A stretch of DNA of 64,000 nt from Asaia siamensis (GCF_014635085.1 NZ_BMCH01000008.1:32046-96045); one strand, 5' to 3'. Positions 36,561-46,969 are shown, counted from the first letter of the stretch. Numbers and translations are program-made. Notes: a model not told the origin generated them from the sequence alone.

Positions 36561-37691
36561 TTACAACGTGGAAAGAACGTGCGCGACTTCGGTAGACACT
36601 GAGCGTCTCAGCGCAACAAGGCTCACCCCACCCCTGGGGTGAACCCTGTTTGTCAAGATCAGCACAAAACTGCCGCTTTCCGGCGCAATCCAGAGCGATG
36701 GCCCTGTGAACCCCGTATGGCCGAATGAGCCTAGCGGGAAGCCTTCTCCGCGCAGGGAGGAATAATGGGTGTCGATATCCCAACCCAGCCCGCGCAGCTC
36801 ACGCCTGTCTTTGGGTTGCTGCGGTGTCGTCATAAGCAGGACGCCCGCTCTCGAGAGCGGAAACGCGCTTTTCTGTCCTGACCGGCGCGCAATCAGGGCT
36901 GTGATATAGCGCACCAGATCGTCTTCACGAGAAAAAAGGCCGGCATGACCGGCAATTCCGCCCATACGTCTTGCTGTCGGGTCGTGCACGACCCCGCGCA
37001 GCATCGTTCCATCATCCTGATACTGCGTTGGTGCGATGATCTTTTGCTCGCTCGGTCGCGGCAGAAAGTCACTATGGTTCATGGAGAGGGGCGCAAAAAT
37101 TCCCTGCCGGGCCTGTTGCTGGAGGCTGTTGCCTGAAACGATTTCGACAATCCTGCCAAGCACGATGAAATTGATGTCGCTATAGATGAATGTCGAACCC
37201 GGCCGGGCCATAAGGGGCGAGACGCAGGCAAGACGAAGCGCCTCACCACGACCCTGCCATGGCGTGGCGAGGGGGAGGTCTGGCGGCAGACCGGAATAAT
37301 GGGTGAGCAGGAGACGAAGGCTGATATCGCTTTTGCCGTTCGCGGCGAAATCGGGAAGGAGCGCGCTGACCTTCGTGTCGAGGGAAAGCCTGCCCGCTTC
37401 TACCAGTTGCATGAGGCAGAGCGCCGTGACGAGAGGCTTCGTCAGCGATGCCATGTCGAAGACTGTGTCGAGCGTGAGCTTTTCCCTCTCTGGTACGAGG
37501 GCGCGGTGACCGATGATCGAACGGTGCACCACCGTATTGTGGTGCCCGATGACGAGAATGGCACCAGGCATTTTTCCGTCATGGACCGCCTGCGTCATGA
37601 GTCTGTCGACGGTGGAAAAGGGGGATGTCGCGCACCCGCCCAGAGTCAGGAAATTTGCACCAAGGCCCAACGTAAATTGCCGTCGCCTCAT
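36561..37691 (-). CDS. Serine hydrolase of the class C beta-lactamase/esterase fold, lipoprotein
   Basis: A protein of 376 residues. A lipobox LGGC ends at C20, so it is probably a lipid-anchored periplasmic protein. Active-site motifs of the penicillin-recognising fold are S83-L-T-K86, Y171-S-D173 and HTG in FGHTGFTG. The HTG in place of KTG and YSD in place of YAN fit EstB-type esterases and peptidoglycan-related hydrolases rather than a true AmpC. Substrate unknown. Monocistronic, converging on the GolD-like gene. Confidence 0.85.
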   Translation of the reverse strand: MRRRQFTLGLGANFLTLGGCATSPFSTVDRLMTQAVHDGKMPGAILVIGHHNTVVHRSIIGHRALVPEREKLTLDTVFDMASLTKPLVTALCLMQLVEAGRLSLDTKVSALLPDFAANGKSDISLRLLLTHYSGLPPDLPLATPWQGRGEALRLACVSPLMARPGSTFIYSDINFIVLGRIVEIVSGNSLQQQARQGIFAPLSMNHSDFLPRPSEQKIIAPTQYQDDGTMLRGVVHDPTARRMGGIAGHAGLFSREDDLVRYITALIARRSGQKSAFPLSRAGVLLMTTPQQPKDRRELRGLGWDIDTHYSSLRGEGFPLGSFGHTGFTGPSLWIAPESGSFVLILTNRVHPRGGVSLVALRRSVSTEVAHVLSTL

Positions 37692-38013
37692 GGCTGGATC
37701 TCCTCTTGATTGCGGCGACTCTGATGCCCGCGCTGCAACCGACAGACAAACAATATCAGATCGATTTGCTCACAATATGAGTTCGAAACGACAGACGCTG
37801 ATCTGTGGCCTCAAAACCACAACTTGCCATACTTTGTTAGAGAAGAGCCATGAAGTGAAAAAGAGACTTTTGAAAAAATCGTTTTTAAACAATGTATTGG
37901 GATGACTGTCATAATTCCGTCATATGGGAGTCATCAAAGCTTCGCAGGCAGTCGCGAGGCGCAGTCAGTAAGGGAGGCTCACACCAACCGCAGCATCGGA
38001 AGATGATACTGAC

Positions 38014-39771
38014 ATGACCTCTTTCCCCCGTGCCTGTCGCTTGCTGCTGGCATCGGTCTCGCTGGCGTCGCTCGCCGTGGCGACCCCGGTGCGAGCCGCC
38101 AGCCTCGATCAGATGAGTCTGATGGAGAAGCAGATCAAGGCCATGCAGTCGCAGCTCGCTGACATGAAGCGCGAGCATCAGCGCGAGATGAAGCGTATTC
38201 ATGACCAGCTGGCACAGCAGCGTCAGAATGAAGAAAATGATCCCTACGGTGCCCGCAACGGCTATCGCGGGGCACCGGCGCACGGGTCGGGCGCGGCCAG
38301 CCCCGGCGCTGGTTTTGCAACAGCTTCGGCACCGGGCCCGAACAGCAATGTGCTGCTCCCGCCCGTCAATGCAGCAACGCCTTATGGTCAGCTGACCGGC
38401 ACACCGACCGGTCGCGTGACCGACCTTTACGGGCCGCTCCATCGTGGTCAGATCCAGATCGGTGGCGTGCGTATCACCCTGGGTGGTTATGTCGAAGCGG
38501 CCACGATGTTCAGGTCGCGTAACAACGTGTCTGACATTTCGTCGAATTTCGGCTCGATCCCGTTCGCGAACAGCCCGAACTACCATATCAACGAATTCCA
38601 CGAGTCAGCCCGTCAAAGTCGTCTGGCGGCTTTGGTCGAAGGCGATATCACAAGAAATCTCCGCGCCCAGGCCTATATCGAGACCGATTTCCAGGGCTCG
38701 GGCTCGTCATCGAATTCCCGCCAGTCGAATTCCTATGTGCTTCGTGAACGCGTCTTCTACGGTCAGCTGATCGACGATGTCGACGAGTTGACCCTGCTTG
38801 GTGGTCAGAACTGGTCGCTGCTGACCATGTTCAACCATGGCATGCGCGCCCGTGACGAGCAGGTGCCGCTCTCGATCGATGCCCAGTACATTCCGGGCTT
38901 CAACTGGACCCGCAACACGCAGATCCGCCTGGTCAAGGGCTTCGATCATGGGCGCTACAATGTGGGTGTCTCTGTCGAAAATCCGCAGCAGGTCATCGCT
39001 GTCGGTTCGGGCGGTCAGTATCTGCCGACAGGGGCGACCTCGGGCACCTACCAGAACGCCGGCGTGAACGTGAACAACCCGTCGACGAACTACTCGACCG
39101 ACGTTGCGCCGGATATCATCGGCAAGCTGGCAGCCGATCCGGGCTGGGGTCATTACGAGCTGACCGGGCTGCTGCGTTTTGCGCATAGCCGGGTCTCCTA
39201 TACAGGCACGGGCCAGAGCAGCACCAAGCTTGCGGGCGGCGGTGGCGGCGGGCTTATCCTGCCGGTCGAAAAGTCGCACAAGATCTTCTTCCAGGCGTCG
39301 GGCCTCGTTGGTACGGGTATCGGTCGTTATGGCACGTCCAATATTCCTGACGTGACGATCGACCAGAAGGGCCAGGTCAAGCCCATGCCTGCGGCAAATG
39401 TGCTTGTCGGGCTTTATGGTAACGCCACCAAGGCACTGCAGCTCTATGCTTATGGCGGTATGGAAATGCTGCGCTCACGTTCCTATTTCAACGTGGGTGG
39501 CAAGCATTATGGTTATGGCAACCCGCTTTACAGCGTCGGCGGCTGCGATATCGAAGGGGCTTCTTCCAGCGCCTGCCAGACCAGTATCAACCGTGTTGTT
39601 CAGGGTACGGCCGGTTTCTGGTGGACTTATCTGCACGGCGATTACGGCACACTGCGTGTTGGCGCCCAGTATTCCTACACCTATGTCACCTCGTTCAGCG
39701 GGGTTGGCGGTACGCCGCATACCAACGACAACATGGTATTCCTCTCGCTGCGTTACCTGCCGTTCCAGTAA
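38014..39771 (+). CDS. Outer-membrane porin with N-terminal coiled coil (DcaP-like)
   Basis: A protein of 585 residues. The signal peptide ends near VRAAS (residue 29); residues ~31-75 form a coiled coil (QMSLMEKQIKAMQSQLADMKREHQ.., a trimerising stalk in DcaP-type porins); a Gly/Ala/Pro-rich linker reaches ~145; then a barrel starts at GVRITLGGYVEAATMF and ends in YLPFQ. A Cys pair in GGCDIEGASSSACQ may make a disulfide in an outer loop. The solute is not readable. It is followed by a strong bidirectional terminator. Confidence 0.85.
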   Translation: MTSFPRACRLLLASVSLASLAVATPVRAASLDQMSLMEKQIKAMQSQLADMKREHQREMKRIHDQLAQQRQNEENDPYGARNGYRGAPAHGSGAASPGAGFATASAPGPNSNVLLPPVNAATPYGQLTGTPTGRVTDLYGPLHRGQIQIGGVRITLGGYVEAATMFRSRNNVSDISSNFGSIPFANSPNYHINEFHESARQSRLAALVEGDITRNLRAQAYIETDFQGSGSSSNSRQSNSYVLRERVFYGQLIDDVDELTLLGGQNWSLLTMFNHGMRARDEQVPLSIDAQYIPGFNWTRNTQIRLVKGFDHGRYNVGVSVENPQQVIAVGSGGQYLPTGATSGTYQNAGVNVNNPSTNYSTDVAPDIIGKLAADPGWGHYELTGLLRFAHSRVSYTGTGQSSTKLAGGGGGGLILPVEKSHKIFFQASGLVGTGIGRYGTSNIPDVTIDQKGQVKPMPAANVLVGLYGNATKALQLYAYGGMEMLRSRSYFNVGGKHYGYGNPLYSVGGCDIEGASSSACQTSINRVVQGTAGFWWTYLHGDYGTLRVGAQYSYTYVTSFSGVGGTPHTNDNMVFLSLRYLPFQ

Positions 39772-39796
39772 GCGTCGGGCTCACGCCAATAAAAAA

Positions 39797-39829
39797 GGGT
39801 CAGAGGCAAAAGCCTCTGGCCTTTTTTTT
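39797..39829. terminator. Bidirectional intrinsic terminator
   Basis: GGTCAGAGGC-AAAA-GCCTCTGGCC is a 10-bp stem followed on the plus strand by eight T (39822-39829) and preceded by six A (39791-39796), which give a T-run on the minus strand. It serves the porin and the converging TonB receptor. Confidence 0.9.
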
Positions 39830-39849
39830 CACACCGAAGCGTGATTGCC

Positions 39850-42459
39850 TCAGAAATTCGCGTTTACGCGTCCGAAATAATAGCCCCCATTCATCGGCAC
39901 CTGAGCCGAGGCGCTGTCATAGATCCCGACGCCGTAGCTTGCGAGATTGGCCGGAACCTTGCGCGGGCGGATATTGAAGATGTTGTTTGCCCCGACAGCG
40001 ACATGCCAGTGCTCGCCGAACCGATAGCCGACTTCCAGATCGGTCAGCCAACGTGGTGTGTTCTTGAATTGCGCAAAGCACGTATTCGAACCACGCAGTG
40101 CCTTGCCGTTGAGCGGGCAGATCGCACTTGCAGGGGTCCAGTCCTGATAGGTCAGCATGCCCACGGTTTCGCCATAGCGGGTCTGCCGCAGGTTAACGTC
40201 CCAGTTGCCGATCGTATAATACGCATTGAGCACGATCTTGCTGCGTGGTGACTCACTGGTGAGATAGGAAATGGTCTGGGCGTTGAGCAGAGGATTGCCT
40301 GTTGCCGACAGACCGTTATGCGTCAGTCGGGTACGGTTGATGTTCAGCCCCATCGAAAGCAGCAGATTGCCGAAGCGATGCAGGCGCAGTCGGTAATCGG
40401 CCTTGATGTCGATGCCCTGGGTGCGCGTGCTGGCCCCGTTGGAGAAGTAATAGGCCGAAAACCCGGTGGGGTTGGTAAGCGTTGCGCCACCGGGAAGTGT
40501 ATAGCCCATCTGCTCGATGGCAGTGATGGCCTGAGCGCCAACAACCGATCCACCCTGAACGATACGATCTCTCAGATTGATCTGATAGACATCGGCCTCG
40601 ACATGAAAATTCGGCAACGGCTCAAGCACCACGCCGCCACTTGCGCTTGTTGACCGTTCAGGCTTCAGGGCGCTTGCACCGAGCGTTCTGGCGGCTTCCG
40701 AGGCCACGGGCAGCAGACCCGAGGCAGAGGTTGGGCCGACGCTGAGCGCGCTGTAATGCTGCTCGGCCAAGGTCGGTGCGCGGAAGCCGTTGCTGATGGT
40801 GGCGCGCACAGCGATGCGCTTGGTGAAGTCGTAACGTGCCGAGACCTTGCCGTTTTCAGTGTTGCCAGAGTCTGTGTAGTGTTCGAAGCGTCCGGCGAGA
40901 TCGATATCGAGCTTGGGCAGCGGATGGAAATCGTCATCGATATAAGCCGCCCAGATATTACGGCTCCAGCTTCCGGCGTTCTGCGGGGCAGCGCCGGCAT
41001 AGCCCTGAGTGCCACCGGCCTCGTAGGCAGGGGGCTCGCCCGCAATGATGTCGTACATTTCCAGTCTGTGCTGACCACCAAAGGCCAGGGTCATGGGTAC
41101 GGCATCCGCAATCTTGAAGTTGCGCCTTATATCGAGATTATTGGTCCACATCGCGTTGCGATAGGTCTGCGCCCGTGCGCTGGTCGGCGAGTAGCCGCAG
41201 CCCTGCGACGAGAAATACGCCTTGCTTCGGTCGGTGGTCTGGCAGGCAGCACTCAGCATGCCGGTATTGGCTGTATTCTTGGTGATGATGTCTTCTTCGT
41301 CTGCACCATAAACTGTGCTCAGATCCCAGTCGAACCCGAAAAGATGGCTGCCTTTGACGCCAAGATTGGCCTGATAGTCGTTTTCCTCGATTGTTTCGAT
41401 AGGCGAAAAGCCCAGCGGATAAAGAGACGGCGCGATGCTGGGTACGCGATAGTTCTGGATTGCCTCTGCATGGCGGTGGCCATAGGTAATGAGGCCGTAG
41501 AAATCGATTGTCTCGGAGATCTTCTTGCCGAAATCGATACCAAGATTCTCACGTGTTTCTTCGGGCGTGCTGGTGATCTTGTTGGAGTTGTAGGGAACCT
41601 TGATGGCGCCCGGCAGGATACCGTAATAGCCGCTGAGATTGGCCCCTGCAGGAGCGTAGGGCAGCAACCTGTGATCAACCGTGTTCGTGAAGAAATGGTC
41701 CGTATGGTAGATCTGCCCGCTCAGATGCAGATAGCCGTCACGGCCCAGCTTCATGCCGCCATCGGCGTTGAGCTGATAATTCCAGCCGCTTCCGGCATAG
41801 GCATTTGCGCCCGTCTGGGCGCTCATGTTCAGCCCATGATCCTGCTTCTTGGTAATGACGTTCACGACGCCGGCGATCGCGTCAGAGCCATACATCGCGG
41901 CTGCGCCATCTTCGAGCACTTCGATATGGTCGATGGCATTGGCCGGAATCATGTTGAGATCGACCGGGGTCGAGCCAAATTGCGGACCCGGATTCTGCAC
42001 GACGTTGCCGGTTACATGGCGTCTCTTGCCATCGACAAGCACCAGCACCTGGTTGGGGTTCAGGCCACGCATACGGATTGATGCCGTCAACGCCCCCGTA
42101 TCACTGCCGCGTGTTTGGATATTGATGGCCGGATAGACGCGGGTGAGGGCATCGGTCAGGTTGAGCTGGCCCGATCGCGCCAGTTCGGCTGCTGAAATGA
42201 CCGTAACGGGGCTCGTACTGTCGCGCGCCTTGCGATTGACCGCATGGGTGCCGGTCACGATGACGGATTCTTCGCCGGATATCGCCTTGGCACGATGCGA
42301 AGATTTTTTGGGTGCTTTCTGCACCGCTGGCGCGCGCGACTTGCTCACGCTGCCATGGGTACCCTTCGAGGGAAGGGTCTCGGCCCGTGCGTCGGGCATG
42401 CAGGCCATGGCGCTCAAAACACCAAGTGAGGCGGTAAGCAGGGAGGCACGTCGTCTCAT
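39850..42459 (-). CDS. TonB-dependent outer-membrane receptor
   Basis: A receptor of 869 residues with signal peptide MRRRASLLTASLGVLSAMAC (cleavage near DARA). The plug domain follows a basic spacer: SVIVTGTHAVNRKARDSTSPVTVISAAELARSG, MRGLNPNQVLVLVDGKRRH and AAMYGSDAIAGVVNVITKK are landmarks, then a barrel ending YYFGRVNANF. It resembles receptors of the iron-complex or cobalamin/sugar group; substrate unknown. ATG 42459 was chosen as it starts the signal peptide; the frame runs on upstream. Two Cys pairs occur in loops (CQTTDRSKAYFSSQGC). Confidence 0.92.
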   Translation of the reverse strand: MRRRASLLTASLGVLSAMACMPDARAETLPSKGTHGSVSKSRAPAVQKAPKKSSHRAKAISGEESVIVTGTHAVNRKARDSTSPVTVISAAELARSGQLNLTDALTRVYPAINIQTRGSDTGALTASIRMRGLNPNQVLVLVDGKRRHVTGNVVQNPGPQFGSTPVDLNMIPANAIDHIEVLEDGAAAMYGSDAIAGVVNVITKKQDHGLNMSAQTGANAYAGSGWNYQLNADGGMKLGRDGYLHLSGQIYHTDHFFTNTVDHRLLPYAPAGANLSGYYGILPGAIKVPYNSNKITSTPEETRENLGIDFGKKISETIDFYGLITYGHRHAEAIQNYRVPSIAPSLYPLGFSPIETIEENDYQANLGVKGSHLFGFDWDLSTVYGADEEDIITKNTANTGMLSAACQTTDRSKAYFSSQGCGYSPTSARAQTYRNAMWTNNLDIRRNFKIADAVPMTLAFGGQHRLEMYDIIAGEPPAYEAGGTQGYAGAAPQNAGSWSRNIWAAYIDDDFHPLPKLDIDLAGRFEHYTDSGNTENGKVSARYDFTKRIAVRATISNGFRAPTLAEQHYSALSVGPTSASGLLPVASEAARTLGASALKPERSTSASGGVVLEPLPNFHVEADVYQINLRDRIVQGGSVVGAQAITAIEQMGYTLPGGATLTNPTGFSAYYFSNGASTRTQGIDIKADYRLRLHRFGNLLLSMGLNINRTRLTHNGLSATGNPLLNAQTISYLTSESPRSKIVLNAYYTIGNWDVNLRQTRYGETVGMLTYQDWTPASAICPLNGKALRGSNTCFAQFKNTPRWLTDLEVGYRFGEHWHVAVGANNIFNIRPRKVPANLASYGVGIYDSASAQVPMNGGYYFGRVNANF

Positions 42460-42723
42460 CAAAAGCCCTTTTGGAATTATAATCGGAACAATACGATATC
42501 GAAACAAAATACAGCCAGGCACGCCTTTGGAGTGGTAAGGATCCGTGGCAATGCAAGGCAGGGTTTCGAGGGTGAGCAGGGCTGCGGTATGGATGCACCC
42601 TGTGGGTCGTGCGGGGACCGTCCCTGTCATCTCCGCTTTCGACCGTTACATTGCGGAAACGATAAAATAAGATTTATACGATGAGAAGCACTGATTCGCT
42701 TTCGCAACATTCTGTCATACTCA

Positions 42724-42747
42724 GCGTCACTCCTCTGAGAGTGGCGC
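42724..42747 (-). terminator. Stem-loop after the second TonB receptor
   Basis: GCGTCACTC and GAGTGGCGC form a 9-bp stem (one G-U) with loop CTCTGA, 11 bases beyond the receptor stop. No T-run follows on the minus strand, so it is a weak terminator candidate. Confidence 0.4.
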
Positions 42748-42758
42748 CTGTCGCCCCG

Positions 42759-45137
42759 TCAGAAACCGGAAGAAAGCGACACCACGCCGGCAAAGCCACC
42801 TCCGACGAAGTAAGTCGGCGCCCTCCCGGCGATGGTGGTGCCAAACACCCCTTGTGTCGCGTTACGATTGAGCGAGACGCCGCTGACACCCGACAGATAG
42901 CCCGAGCGCCCGAGATTGATCAGATTGAGCTGGATTTGTGGTGTCTTCAGCTTTGTCGTTTTCTGGAGGCGGTAGCCGAGAGAGAGATTGGCCGTTGCAA
43001 AGCCGGGGATACGCTCATCGTTCATGAATGTTGAATAGGTAGGGCCGACATAATGCCCGTCAAACAGGCCGAAAAACTGCCCGTCATCATAGGAAAGGCC
43101 GAGCGAGCCTGAGAGTGTCGGAGTACGAACGGGGCGCTTTCCCTTGGTCGGCAGATAATCGGCACCGGACTGGATGTTGTTGTCGATCGTGGCGTGGATA
43201 TACTGCCCCGAAAGATAGGGGCTGAAGCCATGCCACGGGCGCAGGCCGAGTTCGAATTGCGCCCCTCGCGCCGTCTGTCCGCCACCATTGATCGATTCAC
43301 TTGTCGTGACACCGTTCAGGACTGTTGTCGTGGCAACCTGCCGATTGGTGAAATTGTAGTTGAAGAGCGCCAGAGAAAGCGTCAGCATTCCCTTGTGCCT
43401 GAAGCCAAGCTCCTCACCGATCGAATATTCTGGTTTGATGTCTGAGGAGGCAACGCGCGATTGCCGACCTGTCGCGATGCTGAAACGGTCCTGATAGCTG
43501 GAAATGCCAGACGGCGCCCGAAAGCCTGTCGTGCCGTTGATATAGATCTGGTCATGAGGCGTCAGATTATAGGCGGCCGAAAACTGGGGCAGGGGTGATG
43601 CATAGCTGGCGCCGTTGCGAAAGCGCGCCCCGGGCAGTAGATTGGTTACCGAGCGCGAGACCAGCACCATACGTAGCCCCGCCGACAGGGTGAGTTTCCG
43701 GTCCAGAAGATGAAGCCTGTCAGTCAGAGAGATCGCATTGATCTGCTGAAGAAGCCGTGCGTCATAGGAGGAAAGCGGCGCTCCTGCCGCTGTGAGGATG
43801 GGAAAGGCGCCCCACTGGTTTGAAACGCCCCCCTGTGAGTCCGGCAGAACATAGCGTGAAAGACTGGAGAAATCATAATAGGAATACCAGTAGCCCAGAG
43901 ACAGGCGGTTCGCCCCCGTCTCGTAATGGAGGGCGCTGTTCAGGCCGGGATGCGACTGGTGATAAACGTCGGTAGCAACCGAGGCGAAGCTATTGCCGAG
44001 GCTCGCCGGAACCTGCAGCGCGCCTGCCGCCATCGCGCCGTTATAGCTGTTGGTTCGGCTCAGTGTCGTTCCGTAGCTGTCATAGCCCCAGACATAAATG
44101 AAGTAGGGCGTCAGATCGAGGGTCAGATGTCGATCGAGATGGAGTGAGACCGGGGCCGACAGGAAGCTCTGCGCACGCGCATTTTCCTGATATTTATAGT
44201 AGCTGCTGTCGCCCGGCACATAATCGGCGGCATAATTGGCGTTTGTGCCAAGACGCTGCCACTGCGCGAGTGTGGGGGGGAGCAGATAATAGCCCCGGTC
44301 GCGATTGAACGAAAAGATCACTGAGGCCGAGCTTTTCTGACCCCATTCCTTCATCAGGCGCATATCAGTATGAAAGCGCCGGGACGTGCCTGCGCCGCGC
44401 CACTGGTCAGCACTGCGATAGGAGAAGGAGGCGAAGCCCTTCACACCCGTCTTGCCCAGAACGCCACTTTCAAGACGCAGAAACTCGCGATTGAGATTAT
44501 ACGAACCCCATGATCCGCCTATAAAACCGCCTCTCTCATCCGATGGTTTGCGCATTCTGACCGACAATTCACCTCCCACCGCATTATAAAGAGGCGAGGC
44601 TGTTTCTGCCGCGCCCTGCGCCAGGGTGATCGAAGCGATGTTCTCATTATCTGCGGTTGCCGAAGCATAGGGCACAAGGAAGAGCGGCGGTGCTGCTGGC
44701 ACGTTTTCGAACAGATAGCCGATTTCGGTCTGGTCCAGGCCGCGTACTGAAAGCCCCTGTTGTTCGTCATTGGTACCGAGCGGATCATTGCCCGAATAGA
44801 CCACGCCGGGCAGATCGGCGATCATCGCAACTGGCGAAACGGTTGGCGATTGTCTGGCAATGAAATCGCGATTTACCCCGCTTTGAGACCGCGGCGCCGA
44901 CTGGTTGGGCATGAGCCCGCCCCCTATGGAGCGGCCTGTTGTCCCGTCTGCATTGGTGCGATGGCGGCGCACCGTCACGATTTCGCGCTTTGCGGGTGGG
45001 GTCCGGGCAGTGACCGGGGCTTTTTCCTGACGCTCGTCATGGGCGGTTTTGTCGCGGCTCTCGGCAAATGCGCAGTCGGGCGCGACGCTCAGGGCGCAGA
45101 GAAGCGGAGAAGCAAGGAAAAAAGCGTATTTCGACAC
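42759..45137 (-). CDS. TonB-dependent outer-membrane receptor
   Basis: A receptor of 792 residues. The signal peptide ends near CAFAES; the TonB-box region may be REIVTVRRH. Plug landmarks are GRSIGGGLMPNQSAP, MIADLPGVVYSGNDPLGT and GLSVRGLDQTEIGYLFENVP; the barrel ends VVSLSSGF. It is a paralogue of the receptor at 13975-16476. Monocistronic and divergent from the Fur-box-preceded porin operon, across a 333-bp intergenic region that could hold shared regulation. Confidence 0.92.
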   Translation of the reverse strand: MSKYAFFLASPLLCALSVAPDCAFAESRDKTAHDERQEKAPVTARTPPAKREIVTVRRHRTNADGTTGRSIGGGLMPNQSAPRSQSGVNRDFIARQSPTVSPVAMIADLPGVVYSGNDPLGTNDEQQGLSVRGLDQTEIGYLFENVPAAPPLFLVPYASATADNENIASITLAQGAAETASPLYNAVGGELSVRMRKPSDERGGFIGGSWGSYNLNREFLRLESGVLGKTGVKGFASFSYRSADQWRGAGTSRRFHTDMRLMKEWGQKSSASVIFSFNRDRGYYLLPPTLAQWQRLGTNANYAADYVPGDSSYYKYQENARAQSFLSAPVSLHLDRHLTLDLTPYFIYVWGYDSYGTTLSRTNSYNGAMAAGALQVPASLGNSFASVATDVYHQSHPGLNSALHYETGANRLSLGYWYSYYDFSSLSRYVLPDSQGGVSNQWGAFPILTAAGAPLSSYDARLLQQINAISLTDRLHLLDRKLTLSAGLRMVLVSRSVTNLLPGARFRNGASYASPLPQFSAAYNLTPHDQIYINGTTGFRAPSGISSYQDRFSIATGRQSRVASSDIKPEYSIGEELGFRHKGMLTLSLALFNYNFTNRQVATTTVLNGVTTSESINGGGQTARGAQFELGLRPWHGFSPYLSGQYIHATIDNNIQSGADYLPTKGKRPVRTPTLSGSLGLSYDDGQFFGLFDGHYVGPTYSTFMNDERIPGFATANLSLGYRLQKTTKLKTPQIQLNLINLGRSGYLSGVSGVSLNRNATQGVFGTTIAGRAPTYFVGGGFAGVVSLSSGF

Positions 45138-45432
45138 GTCAGACAGTCCGTTGCAGCAGGGCAGACCGGGCAGGGATACGGAGTCTGTCTTTCTGTGTAA
45201 ATTGATACATTATAACAAATTTGGTCTGGGGCTGAACGGGAGCCTCACTCGATAGAGATTGGGAAAGTGTAATCTGCTCTGGTATATTTTTCCTTGATTT
45301 TTAGTATTCGATCTTATCTAGAGGTATTTTTAGAAAGAATAGTCCCATAAAGTGGGATTTCCAAGTCAAGGAACACGTTTTCGTTTGTTAATGGCTATTA
45401 ATCTTCCATGTCAAAATTTTGCTGGTATGACT

Positions 45433-45451
45433 GAGAACGATTATCAATATC
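45433..45451 (+). promoter_or_regulatory. Fur box upstream of the porin-propeller-DyP operon
   Basis: GAGAACGATTATCAATATC matches 15 of 19 positions of the consensus Fur box GATAATGATAATCATTATC. It lies 20 bases before the porin start, where bound Fur would block transcription when iron is plentiful. Confidence 0.7.
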
Positions 45452-45470
45452 AGCAAGTCCAGAGCGATAA

Positions 45471-46961
45471 ATGTGTGATTTCCGACCACGGCGACGCCCG
45501 AAGGCTCAGGCCCGAAGAACGAGAATATTAGTGACCTGCCTGGGTCTGACCGGGCTGTCGTTACCGCTCTCGGCACGCGCTGTTCCTCCGCCTGTCAATC
45601 TCGGCAATGCCGCAGGGGCGAGTGATGACGACTCTTCGGGTGTTTTCGGCTTTCTTTCCAACTGGCGCCGATCATCGAATCTTCTCGGTAATATGTGGGG
45701 ATTACGCCCGGAACTCGGGAAATACGGCGCGGTTCTCGCCATTCAGGAAACCTCCGAAGTCTTTGGTAATCCGACAGGAGGTAGTCATCGCGGCGCAGGA
45801 TATAATGGTCTGACCGTCGCCGTGCTTCAGGTCGACACACAACGTGCTGTCGGTTTGTATGGCGGAACCTTCAACGTCAGCATGGAGCAGATTCACGGGC
45901 GTAATTTCAGCGCCGATAATCTGATGGCCCTGCAGACAGTGAGCGGTATCGAGGCCGATCGTTCCACACGCTTGTGGGAGTTTTGGTACGACCAGAAATT
46001 CCTCGATCAGCAGAAACTCGACATCAAGATTGGCCAGCAGAGCCTCGATCAGGAATACATGGTCAGTAGCAATGCTCTGGTATTTGCCAATACGATGTTC
46101 GGCTGGCCGATGGTGCCTTCTGCCGACATGCCCGGAGGCGGGCCGGCTTATCCGCTCTCTGCCCTCGGTGTGCGTGGCAAATACTGGCTCGCGACGCCTC
46201 TCTATCTGCTTGGCGGTGTCTATAGCGGCAGCCCGACGAGAGATCGCGACGGTGACCCGCAAATAACCAACCCGTCCGGCACAAGCTTTCCGCTCAATCG
46301 GGGCGTGCTGGCTATTGCCGAGTTGCAATATGTCTACCCCGCACTGGGGGCGATGGTTTCACCCGATGAGGTTCAGCCGCTCTCCCATGTCTACCGCGTG
46401 GGCGGCTGGTACGATTCAGAGCCTTTTGCCGACCAGTTCTGGGATAATACAGGTGTATCCCTTGCGTCGCCTGACAGCAACGGGACGGCTCGCACGCATC
46501 GTGGTGCGTTCAGTTTCTACGCTGTTATGGATCAGATGATCTGGCGCAGCCATACCGATGCCAACCGGACCATCAGTATTTTCGGCCGTGCAATGGGAAC
46601 ACCGCAATCCGATCGCGTGCCCATCGATTTCAGTCTCAATTTCGGTCTCACCTTCAATGATCCGTTGCCATATCGCACTGACGACGTGTTCGGCATTGGT
46701 ATGGGCTACACCCATGTCAGTGGTGCGCTGGCCAATTATGATCGAGCCGTCAGGCGCTATTCGGGCGCCTATTCCCCGGCACAGGGCGGCGAGACCTATG
46801 TCGAGTTGACCTATCAGTATCAGTTTACCGGCTGGATGCAGTGGCAACCCGATTTCCAGTACATTTTCAACCCCGGTGGCGGCATCCCCAATCCGTCCCA
46901 TCCTGACCGACGCCTGCGCGATGAGCTCGTCTTCGGGTTTAGAACCAATATCGCGCTGTGA
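45471..46961 (+). CDS. OprB-family outer-membrane porin
   Basis: A protein of 496 residues with an Arg-rich signal peptide (..ILVTCLGLTGLSLPLSARA). OprB landmarks are GVFGFLSNWRRSSNLLGNMWGLRPELGKYGAVLAIQET, WYDQKFLDQQKLDIKIGQQSLDQEYM (partly quoted), and a C-terminal QWQPDFQYIFNPGGG. Carbohydrate-selective porins share this fold, but here a Fur box precedes the gene and a DyP peroxidase follows, so passage of an iron compound is possible. Next gene starts 8 bases after its stop. Confidence 0.88.
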   Translation: MCDFRPRRRPKAQARRTRILVTCLGLTGLSLPLSARAVPPPVNLGNAAGASDDDSSGVFGFLSNWRRSSNLLGNMWGLRPELGKYGAVLAIQETSEVFGNPTGGSHRGAGYNGLTVAVLQVDTQRAVGLYGGTFNVSMEQIHGRNFSADNLMALQTVSGIEADRSTRLWEFWYDQKFLDQQKLDIKIGQQSLDQEYMVSSNALVFANTMFGWPMVPSADMPGGGPAYPLSALGVRGKYWLATPLYLLGGVYSGSPTRDRDGDPQITNPSGTSFPLNRGVLAIAELQYVYPALGAMVSPDEVQPLSHVYRVGGWYDSEPFADQFWDNTGVSLASPDSNGTARTHRGAFSFYAVMDQMIWRSHTDANRTISIFGRAMGTPQSDRVPIDFSLNFGLTFNDPLPYRTDDVFGIGMGYTHVSGALANYDRAVRRYSGAYSPAQGGETYVELTYQYQFTGWMQWQPDFQYIFNPGGGIPNPSHPDRRLRDELVFGFRTNIAL

Positions 46962-46969
46962 GAGGTTCC

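Noticed and set aside
36561..37691. AmpC-type beta-lactamase resistance gene
   Set aside because: SxxK is present but YSD and HTG replace YAN and KTG, fitting esterase or peptidoglycan hydrolase relatives.
40756..42081. 441-codon open frame antisense to a TonB receptor
   Set aside because: Shadow of the receptor gene; low-complexity composition and no family motif.
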